Source: Pseudomonadota bacterium
Lineage (GTDB): Bacteria > Pseudomonadota > Alphaproteobacteria > Rickettsiales > Midichloriaceae
Length of the DNA stretch: 5,407 bases
Reading direction: 5' to 3'
NCBI GenBank assembly: GCA_027621485.1
Contig: JAQCBG010000046.1
Coordinates: 1 to 5,407, forward strand
The notes beneath the pieces are model-generated. The model saw nothing but the letters and a program-made list of their open reading frames with translations, searched no databases and had not been told where the DNA came from. A program made the position numbers and the translations under genes. How positions within the stretch are numbered: position 1 is the first letter of the stretch; every line of letters begins with the position of its first letter. Below are positions 1-5,407 of the stretch, in pieces.

Positions 1-40
1 ATTTTGAGTCTATCGCGTCTACCAATTCCGCCACAGAGGC
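1..40 (-). tRNA. tRNA-Leu (anticodon CAA), partial, 5' half only
   Basis: The reverse complement begins GCCTCTGTGGCGGAATTGG and continues TAGACGC, the usual start of a class II leucine tRNA: a 7-nt acceptor strand, then a long D-arm with GG and TAGAC. The last visible bases give an anticodon stem ATAGA followed by the loop CTCAAAA, so positions 34-36 read CAA and decode the Leu codon UUG. The window edge cuts the gene just after the anticodon loop, so the variable arm, T-arm and 3' acceptor strand cannot be checked. It lies 60 nt downstream of the XRE regulator on the same strand and could be transcribed with it or from its own weak promoter in that gap. Confidence 0.9.
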
Positions 41-53
41 ATTAAGTTTATTG

Positions 54-84
54 GATATAGAGCACAAAATCAAAAGAGTTGCAA
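54..84 (-). promoter_or_regulatory. Weak candidate promoter for tRNA-Leu
   Basis: On the minus strand TTGCAA (79-84) is followed after 19 nt by TATATC (54-59), each matching the sigma-70 consensus at about four of six positions. The -10 element lies 13 nt before the tRNA 5' end. The spacer is longer than ideal and AT-rich DNA produces such matches by chance, so this is only a candidate. Confidence 0.22.
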
Positions 85-100
85 CTAATTTTGCGATATT

Positions 101-559
101 TTAATTATTATTTTGAGTATAACTCTTTATGAGAGCTTGTGCTAGGCCTATAATATTACCTCTGACTCTCTGATCTTTAATATTTCTAAATGCTTTTATT
201 AAATCTGTAATTTCAGAGTATATGTCTGAAATACCTTGATCATGCTGATATGATTTTGTATAAGCGCTATCGTGCAATGTAGGGCTGATCATAGACTCTT
301 GATGATAAGAGCTACTGCGACTTTCAAGATCTTGAAAAAAATACCTAACGTCTGTTTTCAAAAATCTCGCAAAATCATACAATTTACTACAGCTAATTCT
401 ATTTAATCCCTTTTCATACTTCTGTATTTGTTGAAAGGTTAAATCTACAAATTTAGCTAATTCCTCTTGTGTTATGCCCATTTCTAAACGCCTTTCGCGT
501 AATTTATTGCCAACATGTATGTCTACATGATGCGCTTCTATATTTTTTTTCTTGCTCAT
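101..559 (-). CDS. XRE/Cro-type helix-turn-helix regulator, alphaproteobacterial family
   Basis: A 152-residue DNA-binding protein, probably a cytoplasmic transcriptional regulator. Residues about 14-72 form an XRE (HTH_3) domain: 'VGNKLRERRLEMGITQEELA' leads into the recognition helix 'TFQQIQKYEKGLNRIS' (41-56) and 'LYDFARFLKTDVRYFF'. This form is typical of a family common in Alphaproteobacteria, including one-copy members in Rickettsiales. A low-complexity linker (about 80-112) rich in Ser, His, Tyr and Gln joins it to a C-terminal helical segment, 'ITDLIKAFRNIKDQRVRGNIIGLAQAL' (117-143), that matches the conserved tail of these regulators, 'L(I/V)RAF..I.D..(V/L)R...'. The ATG at 559 is chosen because the domain starts soon after it; no Shine-Dalgarno sequence precedes it. 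The gene lies 139 nt downstream of lnt on the same strand. Its targets are not shown by the sequence; autoregulation is common in the family. No effector domain is visible. Confidence 0.93.
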   Translation of the reverse strand: MSKKKNIEAHHVDIHVGNKLRERRLEMGITQEELAKFVDLTFQQIQKYEKGLNRISCSKLYDFARFLKTDVRYFFQDLESRSSSYHQESMISPTLHDSAYTKSYQHDQGISDIYSEITDLIKAFRNIKDQRVRGNIIGLAQALIKSYTQNNN

Positions 560-599
560 TATAATTTTATGTAACCAAACCTACCATGTTGATGACTAT

Positions 600-628
600 A
601 TTATTCTAAATGTAAAAATGCACGTAAA
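600..628 (-). promoter_or_regulatory. Candidate sigma-70 promoter for the XRE regulator
   Basis: On the minus strand TTTACG (623-628, four of six matches to TTGACA) is followed by a 17-nt spacer and AATAAT (600-605, five of six to TATAAT). Transcription would start near 592, giving a leader of about 33 nt before the ATG at 559. Three A-rich near-repeats of the form (T/C)GT(T)AAAA occur at 611, 623 and 632 and overlap the -35 region. Such sites arise easily in AT-rich DNA. Confidence 0.35.
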
Positions 629-698
629 ATATGTTAAAATATTGAACTTTAGTACAATTTTTATCAATAAAGACGACGATGTAATCTTTAAATACAAA

Positions 699-2156
699 TT
701 AACTTTTCATTTCGCATATAGAAAACTTAAAATTCAAAATTTTTTCATTTTTCTCGCCACTTATTTTCATTATTCTTCCCATTCTATCTGTAACATACGA
801 AATACCTGAATTCGCAACTCTTACTAGAGGGATGTCATATTCTATAGCACGTATTCTGGAAATGGCACAGTGTTGATGAATGCCGATACTATCTCCAAAC
901 CAAGAATCATTTGTAATATTTGATACAAATGATAAATTTGTATTTTTTATTTTAAAATTGCTATAATTCTTTGTGGCTTCGTAACAAATAAGCGGCATAA
1001 ATTTATAATTATTATTTAGTGTCATTTGATTTTCCCTCCTGCCTTTACTAAAGCCATTACCTTCAAATTGCTTTTTCATTATATGCAAGTATTGCAAAAA
1101 ATAAAAATTTGGCGCGTATTCTCCAAATGGTACAAGGAATTTTTTATCATATATTTGAATATTATGCTCATCAATGAGCAGCATTGAATTATAAATCTTC
1201 TTTTCATTTGAGATGCGATCTACTCCAAGCAATATCATTTTATTAGATCCAATGAGTTTTTGCTGTAATTCATGTTGCCATAAAGATTGTGTAGTGAGTT
1301 TATATGGAAAGACGCCTTCAGGGAATATTGCCAATGCTTTAGTGCTCTGATTGCTATGCTCTGCATATTCTTCTAAAAATTTTACAGTAGAATGACTGTG
1401 CGCTTTAGAATGATAAAGATCACTTGCGGAGATATTAGTGTGCAAAAGATATAGCTCAATACTACTGCATTTTTGATCTATTTTGTTATTTATTATGAAA
1501 TGTCCATTGATAAATAAAAGAACTGTTATCAAATAAGTTGCTAGTATAATGCTTAGATTCTTACTTAGTAAAGAGCAAGGCCAAAATAAAATAACAAGAC
1601 CCATACCATATACACCAAGCGTTTTTATATTTTGTATAAATTTTAAAGAGAAGATTCCAGTCATGCCTATCATATTCCATTGGAAATCAAGTAATGCACT
1701 GTATCTTAAGATCTCAAAAATTATCCATATAAATGGAAAACATAAGATTGCAGTTATTCTTGTAAAGTATTTCTGAAAAATCCATGTGGTAAGTGATAAG
1801 GCGCCAAAAAGAATGCCACCAATTGCGGGTATCACTATGATTTGTAATATATATATTAAATACTTAAAATTTTCAAAATCTACTGCTAGCGCATTCACTA
1901 TCCAGTAGAGGCTACTTCCAAAATGCCCAGATCCAAATGCAAAACCAACAAAAAAAGCACTTACTTTTGCTCTTTGAATCAAAATAAGATGTAAGAAGAG
2001 GAATATTGCAATGAGCAAAAAAGATATAAGGTGCCAAGGCGCAAAACCAAACGTTACTAATATACCGCACGATATTGCGAAAAAGTATTGAGCAAATACA
2101 AGTTTCTCACCTTGCATTGCTATAAAATCAACGATTTTATTAAATTGCGATATCAC
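699..2156 (-). CDS. lnt: Apolipoprotein N-acyltransferase (C-terminal membrane helix missing)
   Basis: Lnt is the inner-membrane enzyme that transfers an acyl chain from a phospholipid to the N-terminal cysteine of lipoproteins, the last step of lipoprotein maturation. Seven likely membrane helices lie at about 21-38, 43-61, 67-88, 98-122, 133-150, 180-197 and 201-220, followed by a periplasmic nitrilase (CN_hydrolase) domain at about 232-470. The catalytic triad is visible as E280 ('FPEGVFPY'), K338 ('YDKKFLVPFGEYAP') and C391 ('ICYEA'). The family's other motifs are kept too: E346, 'NDSWFG' around W419, and 'HQHCAISRIRAIEYDIPLVRVANSGIS'. At 485 residues it is shorter than E. coli Lnt (512) and stops soon after the nitrilase domain, without the 'LTPYARTGN'-type segment and the eighth helix. 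The start is a GTG; an in-frame TGA at 2166-2168 rules out an earlier start, and ATG codon 14 (2115-2117) is the alternative. The GTG is 24 nt after the frr stop, which suggests co-transcription. No Shine-Dalgarno sequence is seen. Confidence 0.95.
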   Translation of the reverse strand: MISQFNKIVDFIAMQGEKLVFAQYFFAISCGILVTFGFAPWHLISFLLIAIFLFLHLILIQRAKVSAFFVGFAFGSGHFGSSLYWIVNALAVDFENFKYLIYILQIIVIPAIGGILFGALSLTTWIFQKYFTRITAILCFPFIWIIFEILRYSALLDFQWNMIGMTGIFSLKFIQNIKTLGVYGMGLVILFWPCSLLSKNLSIILATYLITVLLFINGHFIINNKIDQKCSSIELYLLHTNISASDLYHSKAHSHSTVKFLEEYAEHSNQSTKALAIFPEGVFPYKLTTQSLWQHELQQKLIGSNKMILLGVDRISNEKKIYNSMLLIDEHNIQIYDKKFLVPFGEYAPNFYFLQYLHIMKKQFEGNGFSKGRRENQMTLNNNYKFMPLICYEATKNYSNFKIKNTNLSFVSNITNDSWFGDSIGIHQHCAISRIRAIEYDIPLVRVANSGISYVTDRMGRIMKISGEKNEKILNFKFSICEMKS

Positions 2157-2180
2157 AAAAGTGAATCAAAGTATTGAGAT

Positions 2181-2750
2181 TTATATCGTCAATATAGAGT
2201 CAGATTTTTGTGAAACTAGAGTGTCTATTTCAAGTATACTCTCATCGGTTAATTTTTGTATATCTTTTTCATATTTTATGCGCTCATCTTCCGAAATTAA
2301 TTTCACTTCTTTCTCCATCCGTTTCAGTATATTCATTGCATCTTTGCGAACATTTCGTACTGCAACTTTTGCATTTTCTCCGTATTCTTTGGCTTTCTTT
2401 GCGAGCTCTAATCTTCTCTCTTCAGAAAGATCAGGAATTTGTATTCTGATGATATCTGCATCTATCATTGGATTTAATCCAAGGCCAGCATTTGATATTG
2501 CATTTGCAATAACCCTTAAATTGGATTTATCCCATGCCTTGATTGTTAGTAATCTGGATTCTGGAGTATTGACAGTACCCAGTTGATTGATTGGAAGGGA
2601 TGTATTATGTATATTAACCCGAATAGGATCTAGTAACGCAGAAGAGGCTCTACCAGTTCTAAGGCCAGATAAAGAATGTTTGCAAGCAGAGAAAGCGCCA
2701 TCCATTCTTTTTTTTATATCACTTAATAATTCAGCTGGGTTTTCATTCAT
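2181..2750 (-). CDS. frr: Ribosome recycling factor
   Basis: RRF works with EF-G in the cytoplasm to split the post-termination ribosome so its subunits can be reused. With the ATG at 2750 the protein has 189 residues, close to the usual 185-186. Family landmarks occur in order: 'LSGLRTGRASSALLD' (27-41, end of helix 1 and hinge), 'GTVNTPESRLLTIKAWD' (58-74), 'NAGLGLNP' (87-94), 'IPDLSEERRLELAKKAKEYGE' (105-125), 'VAVRNVRKDAMN' (129-140) and 'ISEDE...DIQKLTDESI' (152-172). Domain II is about 31-104; the rest forms the three-helix bundle. An in-frame ATG at 2789 would add 13 residues (MFQDDGLRLEFLL); it is not preferred because it extends past the family N-terminus, though a GGA 10 nt before the 2750 ATG is only a weak ribosome binding site. 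A poor promoter-like pair, TTGCGC (2818-2823) and TAACAT (2795-2800), 17 nt apart, would start transcription between the two ATGs. lnt follows after 24 nt. The usual partner pyrH is not next to it. Confidence 0.97.
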   Translation of the reverse strand: MNENPAELLSDIKKRMDGAFSACKHSLSGLRTGRASSALLDPIRVNIHNTSLPINQLGTVNTPESRLLTIKAWDKSNLRVIANAISNAGLGLNPMIDADIIRIQIPDLSEERRLELAKKAKEYGENAKVAVRNVRKDAMNILKRMEKEVKLISEDERIKYEKDIQKLTDESILEIDTLVSQKSDSILTI

Positions 2751-2806
2751 GAGTAAAAATTCCAATCTTAATCCATCATCTTGAAACATTGCAGATGTTA
2801 CACATA

Positions 2807-2820
2807 TAGAGCGTAGAGCG
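2807..2820. repeat. 7-bp tandem direct repeat upstream of frr
   Basis: TAGAGCG occurs twice in immediate succession (2807-2813 and 2814-2820). It lies just upstream of frr, inside the spacer of the weak promoter candidate described under frr. It is short enough to be chance; no function can be assigned. Confidence 0.5.
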
Positions 2821-2956
2821 CAATCTGATTTTCAAAATTTCTCATAATCAGTTTAAAAAAACCTAAAGATGCCATACCATAATAGAATAATGGGAAGTTG
2901 CATAGGAAGATGAGTGTCGCGTAGTCAAGAGGGTAAAGATTAAAAGTCAATATACT

Positions 2957-3033
<77 letters not shown>

Positions 3034-3097
3034 ATCTTTATGTACTTTTTCTTTACTGATTTTTATTTAAAAAACAAGCTTCAAAAGAAGAGTCGGC

Positions 3098-3103
3098 ATT
3101 ATA
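3098..3103 (-). promoter_or_regulatory. Candidate -10 box for tRNA-fMet
   Basis: A perfect TATAAT on the minus strand, about 64 nt before the tRNA 5' end. The best -35 match is poor (TTGCTG, 18 nt upstream). Transcription from here would give a long leader for RNase P to remove. The AT-rich background makes chance matches likely. Confidence 0.28.
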
Positions 3104-3155
3104 TCATATTTACATCCAAGACAGCAAGTGAAATAAATTAATTAATTTTACTAGA

Positions 3156-3190
3156 GTGATAAATAAAATAAAGTCATAAATCTTTATCAC
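3156..3190. repeat. 8-bp perfect inverted repeat after the orphan gene
   Basis: GTGATAAA (3156-3163) and TTTATCAC (3183-3190) are exact reverse complements separated by 19 nt, starting 12 nt past the stop codon of the orphan gene. A transcript of that gene could fold into a hairpin here. The arms are AT-rich and no U-tract follows on the minus strand, so it is not a standard intrinsic terminator; it could stabilise or pause the 3' end. One arm overlaps the 16-bp tandem repeat. Confidence 0.5.
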
Positions 3191-3217
3191 GACATATAAT
3201 AATCACGACATATAATA
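3186..3217. repeat. Exact 16-bp tandem duplication at the orphan gene's stop codon
   Basis: ATCACGACATATAATA occurs twice head to tail (3186-3201 and 3202-3217). The inner copy encodes the last residues of the orphan protein and its TGA; the outer copy repeats the same bases, including the stop triplet, just past the real stop. Because the extra copy lies after the stop, the protein is unchanged. Replication slippage is the simplest cause. Confidence 0.95.
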
Positions 3218-4129
3218 AGATTGCGATGCATCATGCGCTAATGTTGTATCATGCATAGTAGGAATAAGATCATTATCTATTTCAGTGTCTGTATGTTGCG
3301 CGTCAGTTTGTTGATGTTGCTTGGCATTATAGTGCTTTTGATTCCATTGTGCATACTTTAACTTTTGTTCTTTGATTGCAAGTTTTAGATCATGCAGAGG
3401 TAAATCTCGAATTTTTTTCATAGTATCTAAATCCATCTTTATGGACGTTAAAAGACTTATTCTTGATTCTTGATCTGATCCAAGAAGTTTAAAGAACCAT
3501 GTGCCATGAACTTTTGCATTTAAAATAGTATCAAGATATTGATAATTTTCGTTTTGATTATTAAAACGCAGGACATTGTTCATAGCTTGATCTGAGAGAA
3601 TAATTTTTAGTATATTAGGTGTAATGCAGTCCAAATAACCAATTCCAGAATTAATTTTCTTATATACTTCATAAGCTTTTGCGCTATGCAGTAATCTCAA
3701 TTTGTATTGAGATCGAGCTGCGTCAAATAAATCATTTACACTAAATAGATTTATTTCATGTAATTTAGTACTATAATACAGTACATTTTGATCTGATAAT
3801 ATATTTTGAAATTTACTTACAATGTTTTCCCATTTATATAATGTAAAGTGACTCAATACAGGTGGATTTTTTTTAAAAAAGATTGCATCTTCAAATTCTC
3901 TTTGAATGATATTAGATAATTTGGTATGCAAAAAATTAGCAATAATATACTTTACTTCGCTATAACTTTTAATACTTAAATCCTCATGTTTTAATTTAAT
4001 ATTTTCATAATATATTTCAAATTTTTGTAACAAATCTCTGCGCTCATCATTCATCTTCTTAATCTCTTGATATTGAAGTAATGTAGAAGGTATGGCAATA
4101 TAATCTTCTGTATCTGCGTAATATGTCAT
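3203..4129 (-). CDS. Hypothetical protein, 308 residues, unrecognised
   Basis: I do not recognise this protein or any named domain in it. It has no signal peptide and no membrane segment, so a soluble cytoplasmic or secreted protein is likely. The body (about 15-260) looks mostly alpha-helical, with charged amphipathic stretches such as 'YQEIKKMNDERRDLLQKF' (20-37) and 'LDTMKKIRDLPLHDLKLAIK' (234-253). The last 45 residues or so are different: low in hydrophobic residues, rich in His, Gln, Asp and Thr, with repeated His-acid/Thr groups ('QHTDTE', 'MHDTT', 'AHDAS') and an acidic character. Length and sustained helical composition over 308 codons support a real gene. The start is the ATG at 4129; ATG codon 26 is a possible later start. 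No Shine-Dalgarno sequence is seen. It stands alone between xerC and tRNA-fMet. A host-directed effector is possible in this kind of bacterium but nothing in the sequence proves it; the tail lacks the basic charge often seen in Rickettsiales type IV signals. Confidence 0.8.
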   Translation of the reverse strand: MTYYADTEDYIAIPSTLLQYQEIKKMNDERRDLLQKFEIYYENIKLKHEDLSIKSYSEVKYIIANFLHTKLSNIIQREFEDAIFFKKNPPVLSHFTLYKWENIVSKFQNILSDQNVLYYSTKLHEINLFSVNDLFDAARSQYKLRLLHSAKAYEVYKKINSGIGYLDCITPNILKIILSDQAMNNVLRFNNQNENYQYLDTILNAKVHGTWFFKLLGSDQESRISLLTSIKMDLDTMKKIRDLPLHDLKLAIKEQKLKYAQWNQKHYNAKQHQQTDAQHTDTEIDNDLIPTMHDTTLAHDASQSYYMS

Positions 4130-4146
4130 ATAAAGGTGTGTTATTT

Positions 4147-4175
4147 ATTATATGCAAAAAGTATACTTTATTTAA
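4147..4175 (-). promoter_or_regulatory. Candidate sigma-70 promoter for the orphan gene
   Basis: On the minus strand TTAAAT (4170-4175, three of six) is followed by a 17-nt spacer and a perfect TATAAT (4147-4152). The -10 box lies 17 nt before the ATG at 4129, so the leader would be only about 10 nt, consistent with the absence of a Shine-Dalgarno sequence. This is the best-placed promoter candidate in the window, though the -35 is weak. Confidence 0.42.
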
Positions 4176-4213
4176 GATTCCGTCACTACTTCTGTGATGC
4201 AGAACACATTAAT

Positions 4214-4229
4214 ATTTATAGCTATAAAT
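4214..4229. repeat. 16-bp perfect palindrome between xerC and the orphan gene
   Basis: ATTTATAGCTATAAAT is its own reverse complement, about 85 bp upstream of the orphan gene's ATG and about 40 bp upstream of its candidate -35. The form suits a dimeric regulator's operator. In DNA with about 70% A+T a palindrome this long has a sizeable chance of occurring somewhere in 5 kb, so function is unproven. Confidence 0.4.
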
Positions 4230-4367
4230 TGTACATTTAATACATTTTTATTACTCGAGATCTTCTTGGGTATGAAGAAATTGGAAATAGAATAAATAAA
4301 ATACATTGATGCTTTTGAGAATGCTGCGGTTTTTACGCATTATAATATAAAACTTCATCTATATCTT

Positions 4368-5294
4368 TTATTTTTTCACTTTAGGATTGTACATTGTGTA
4401 AGATTCGATTAGCGCATTAAGATTAACTTTTGTATAGCGCTGAGTTGTAGATAAGTGTTTATGTCCAAGTAATTCTTGTATTGTTCTTAGCTCACTATTT
4501 TTACCAAGTAAATGAGTCGCAAAGCTATGACGTAGAGCATGTGGAGATGTATATTGAGGTAATCCTAATTCTAATTTTATAGAGCGTAGATTTTTTCTAA
4601 AAACATCTGCATTTAGCTTCTTGCCATTTGCGCCAACAAAAAGATCGTGTGCATCTAAATTATATGGGCATGCATTTATATATTTTAAGATTGCATCTTT
4701 AATCTGAGGTAATAATGGCACAGTTCTCTCGTGACCACCTTTGCCGCTAATTAAAAGAAAAGAATCGCCAATATCTTTCTTTTTAATACTGAGCGCCTCG
4801 CTAATTCTAAGTCCGCAGCCATACATTAAAAAGATCAATGCGCTATCACGCAGACCTATCCATTTTTTATTATTTACATACTGCATTCTATCAATTGCAG
4901 AGATGATGGATTCCGGACTAAGGCTTTTTGGTAAAGTTTTTTTGACAGCGCGAATTTTAATAAAATGTATAGCTTCATTTTCTATATTGTAGTGATCTTT
5001 TAAGTATTTATAAAAATTTCTAAGTACTGCGATAGATCTTGAATTAGAGCTTGCTTTTATAGACTTTTGACGTCTCGCAGAAAGCCAAGATCTCAAATCT
5101 ACAATAGAAATTTCTTGAAGATTTATAAGTGAGAGCGTTCTTTTCTTGTATTGACATAAAAAGTGCAAGAAGTAGAATACGTCAGTTGAATAGGCGTTTA
5201 TAGTGTTTGTGGAATATAACTTACTATATTTTAGGTATTTTATCCAACTCTCTATGCACTCTCTCAGATCTTCTGTAATGTTTATTGTATTCAT
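4368..5294 (-). CDS. xerC: Tyrosine recombinase, XerC-type
   Basis: XerC acts with XerD at the chromosomal dif site to resolve chromosome dimers before cell division. With the ATG at 5294 the protein has 308 residues, normal for Xer. Residues about 5-100 form the SAM-like core-binding domain ('YSTNTINAYSTDVFYFLHFL', 27-46; 'SRSIAVLRNFYKYL', 85-98). The catalytic domain (about 120-295) keeps all six key residues: R163 ('GCGLRISEAL'), K185 ('ISGKGGHER'), H252 and R255 ('HALRHSFATHL'), H278 ('LLGHKHLSTTQ') and the nucleophile Y287 ('QRYTKV'). The C-terminal 'LIESYTMYNPK' resembles the XerC ending (L..VY...HP) better than XerD; XerD or a phage-like integrase is less likely because no att or mobile genes are seen. 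An in-frame TTG at 5360 would add 22 hydrophobic residues that the family does not need, so the ATG is preferred; neither start has a Shine-Dalgarno sequence. No dif site was found in the window. Confidence 0.94.
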   Translation of the reverse strand: MNTINITEDLRECIESWIKYLKYSKLYSTNTINAYSTDVFYFLHFLCQYKKRTLSLINLQEISIVDLRSWLSARRQKSIKASSNSRSIAVLRNFYKYLKDHYNIENEAIHFIKIRAVKKTLPKSLSPESIISAIDRMQYVNNKKWIGLRDSALIFLMYGCGLRISEALSIKKKDIGDSFLLISGKGGHERTVPLLPQIKDAILKYINACPYNLDAHDLFVGANGKKLNADVFRKNLRSIKLELGLPQYTSPHALRHSFATHLLGKNSELRTIQELLGHKHLSTTQRYTKVNLNALIESYTMYNPKVKK

Positions 5295-5366
5295 GAAAGA
5301 ATGACAAATGAGATTTACAATTACTAGTAATAACTTGTTTTTGGCACTTAAAAAGTACAATTATTG

Positions 5367-5402
5367 TATATCATTTTTGATATAAATTCTATGGTATCAT
5401 TT
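5367..5402. promoter_or_regulatory. Operator-like repeat cluster upstream of xerC
   Basis: TATATC (5367-5372) and GATATA (5379-5384) form a perfect 6-bp inverted repeat with a 6-nt centre. The octamer TATCATTT occurs at 5369-5376, overlapping the left arm, and again at 5395-5402, 26 bp away. The cluster lies 70-110 bp upstream of the xerC ATG. A minus-strand TACAAT just downstream could be a -10 box with a poor -35. A regulator site is possible; AT-rich chance similarity is the main alternative. Confidence 0.3.
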
Positions 5403-5407
5403 ATATT

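Noticed and set aside
612..645. dif-like sequence: AATGCACGTAA followed by ATATGTTAAAA resembles the XerC and XerD arms
   Set aside because: The arms are separated by about 1 bp, whereas a dif site needs a 6-8 bp centre. Similarity is probably due to AT richness.
661..698. Stem TAAAGA/TCTTTA downstream of lnt as a terminator
   Set aside because: Six weak A:T-rich pairs with an 11-nt loop and no following T-tract.
552..809. 85-codon open frame on the plus strand
   Set aside because: It runs antisense over the lnt 3' end and the lnt-XRE gap, has a composition typical of AT-rich noise and no recognisable domain.
2161..2586. 141-codon open frame on the plus strand
   Set aside because: It is antisense to the well-supported frr gene and is explained by frr codon pattern.
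2850..2890. Possible intrinsic terminator for tRNA-fMet (minus-strand run of seven T after a weak stem)
   Set aside because: The stem is two 3-bp pieces with internal loops (CTA/TAG and ATG/CAT), too weak to call.
3072..3092. CTTC-TTTT-GAAG hairpin followed by a T-rich run on the minus strand
   Set aside because: Only 4 bp of stem, and it lies between the promoter candidate and the tRNA-fMet it would have to transcribe.
3135..3148. 14-bp palindrome AAATTAATTAATTT
   Set aside because: Pure A/T low-complexity sequence; about one such palindrome is expected by chance in this window.
4130..4312. Plus-strand reading frame with peptide-like stretches ('FRHYFCDAEHINIYSYKLYI', stop, then 'ITRDLLGYEEIGNRINKIH')
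   Set aside because: The two stretches share a frame but are split by a stop, have no start with a ribosome binding site and match no family I know. A gene remnant is possible but cannot be supported.

Overview
The window reads as an AT-rich chromosome segment of an obligate intracellular alphaproteobacterium, most likely of the order Rickettsiales. The evidence is the strong A+T bias, the alphaproteobacterial form of the XRE regulator (a 'TFQQIQKYEKG' recognition helix plus a C-terminal 'LIKAF..IKDQRVRG' helix), a XerC with a Rickettsia-like C-terminus, and the mix of housekeeping genes with one orphan gene. The genus cannot be named from the sequence alone.

Every supported gene lies on the minus strand, so transcription runs from high to low coordinates: xerC (4368-5294), an unrecognised 308-residue protein (3203-4129), initiator tRNA-fMet (2957-3033), frr (ribosome recycling factor, 2181-2750), lnt (apolipoprotein N-acyltransferase, 699-2156), an XRE-family regulator (101-559), and the 5' half of tRNA-Leu(CAA) (1-40, cut by the window edge). 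frr and lnt are 24 nt apart and are probably co-transcribed. The other gaps are 60 to 240 nt and hold only weak promoter-like sites, short palindromes and short repeats. No insertion sequence, CRISPR array, riboswitch or convincing intrinsic terminator was found.

The genes serve basic functions: chromosome dimer resolution (XerC), translation initiation (tRNA-fMet), ribosome recycling (RRF) and lipoprotein maturation (Lnt), plus one regulator. They do not form one pathway. No clearly new multi-gene system is visible. The points most worth a second look are: (1) an initiator tRNA whose conserved run of three G:C anticodon-stem pairs is broken by A29:U41; (2) an Lnt with its catalytic residues intact but without the usual C-terminal membrane helix; (3) the orphan 308-residue protein with a His/Asp/Gln/Thr-rich tail, whose stop codon sits in an exact 16-bp tandem duplication next to an 8-bp inverted repeat; and (4) a 16-bp perfect palindrome upstream of that gene, and an operator-like repeat cluster upstream of xerC.
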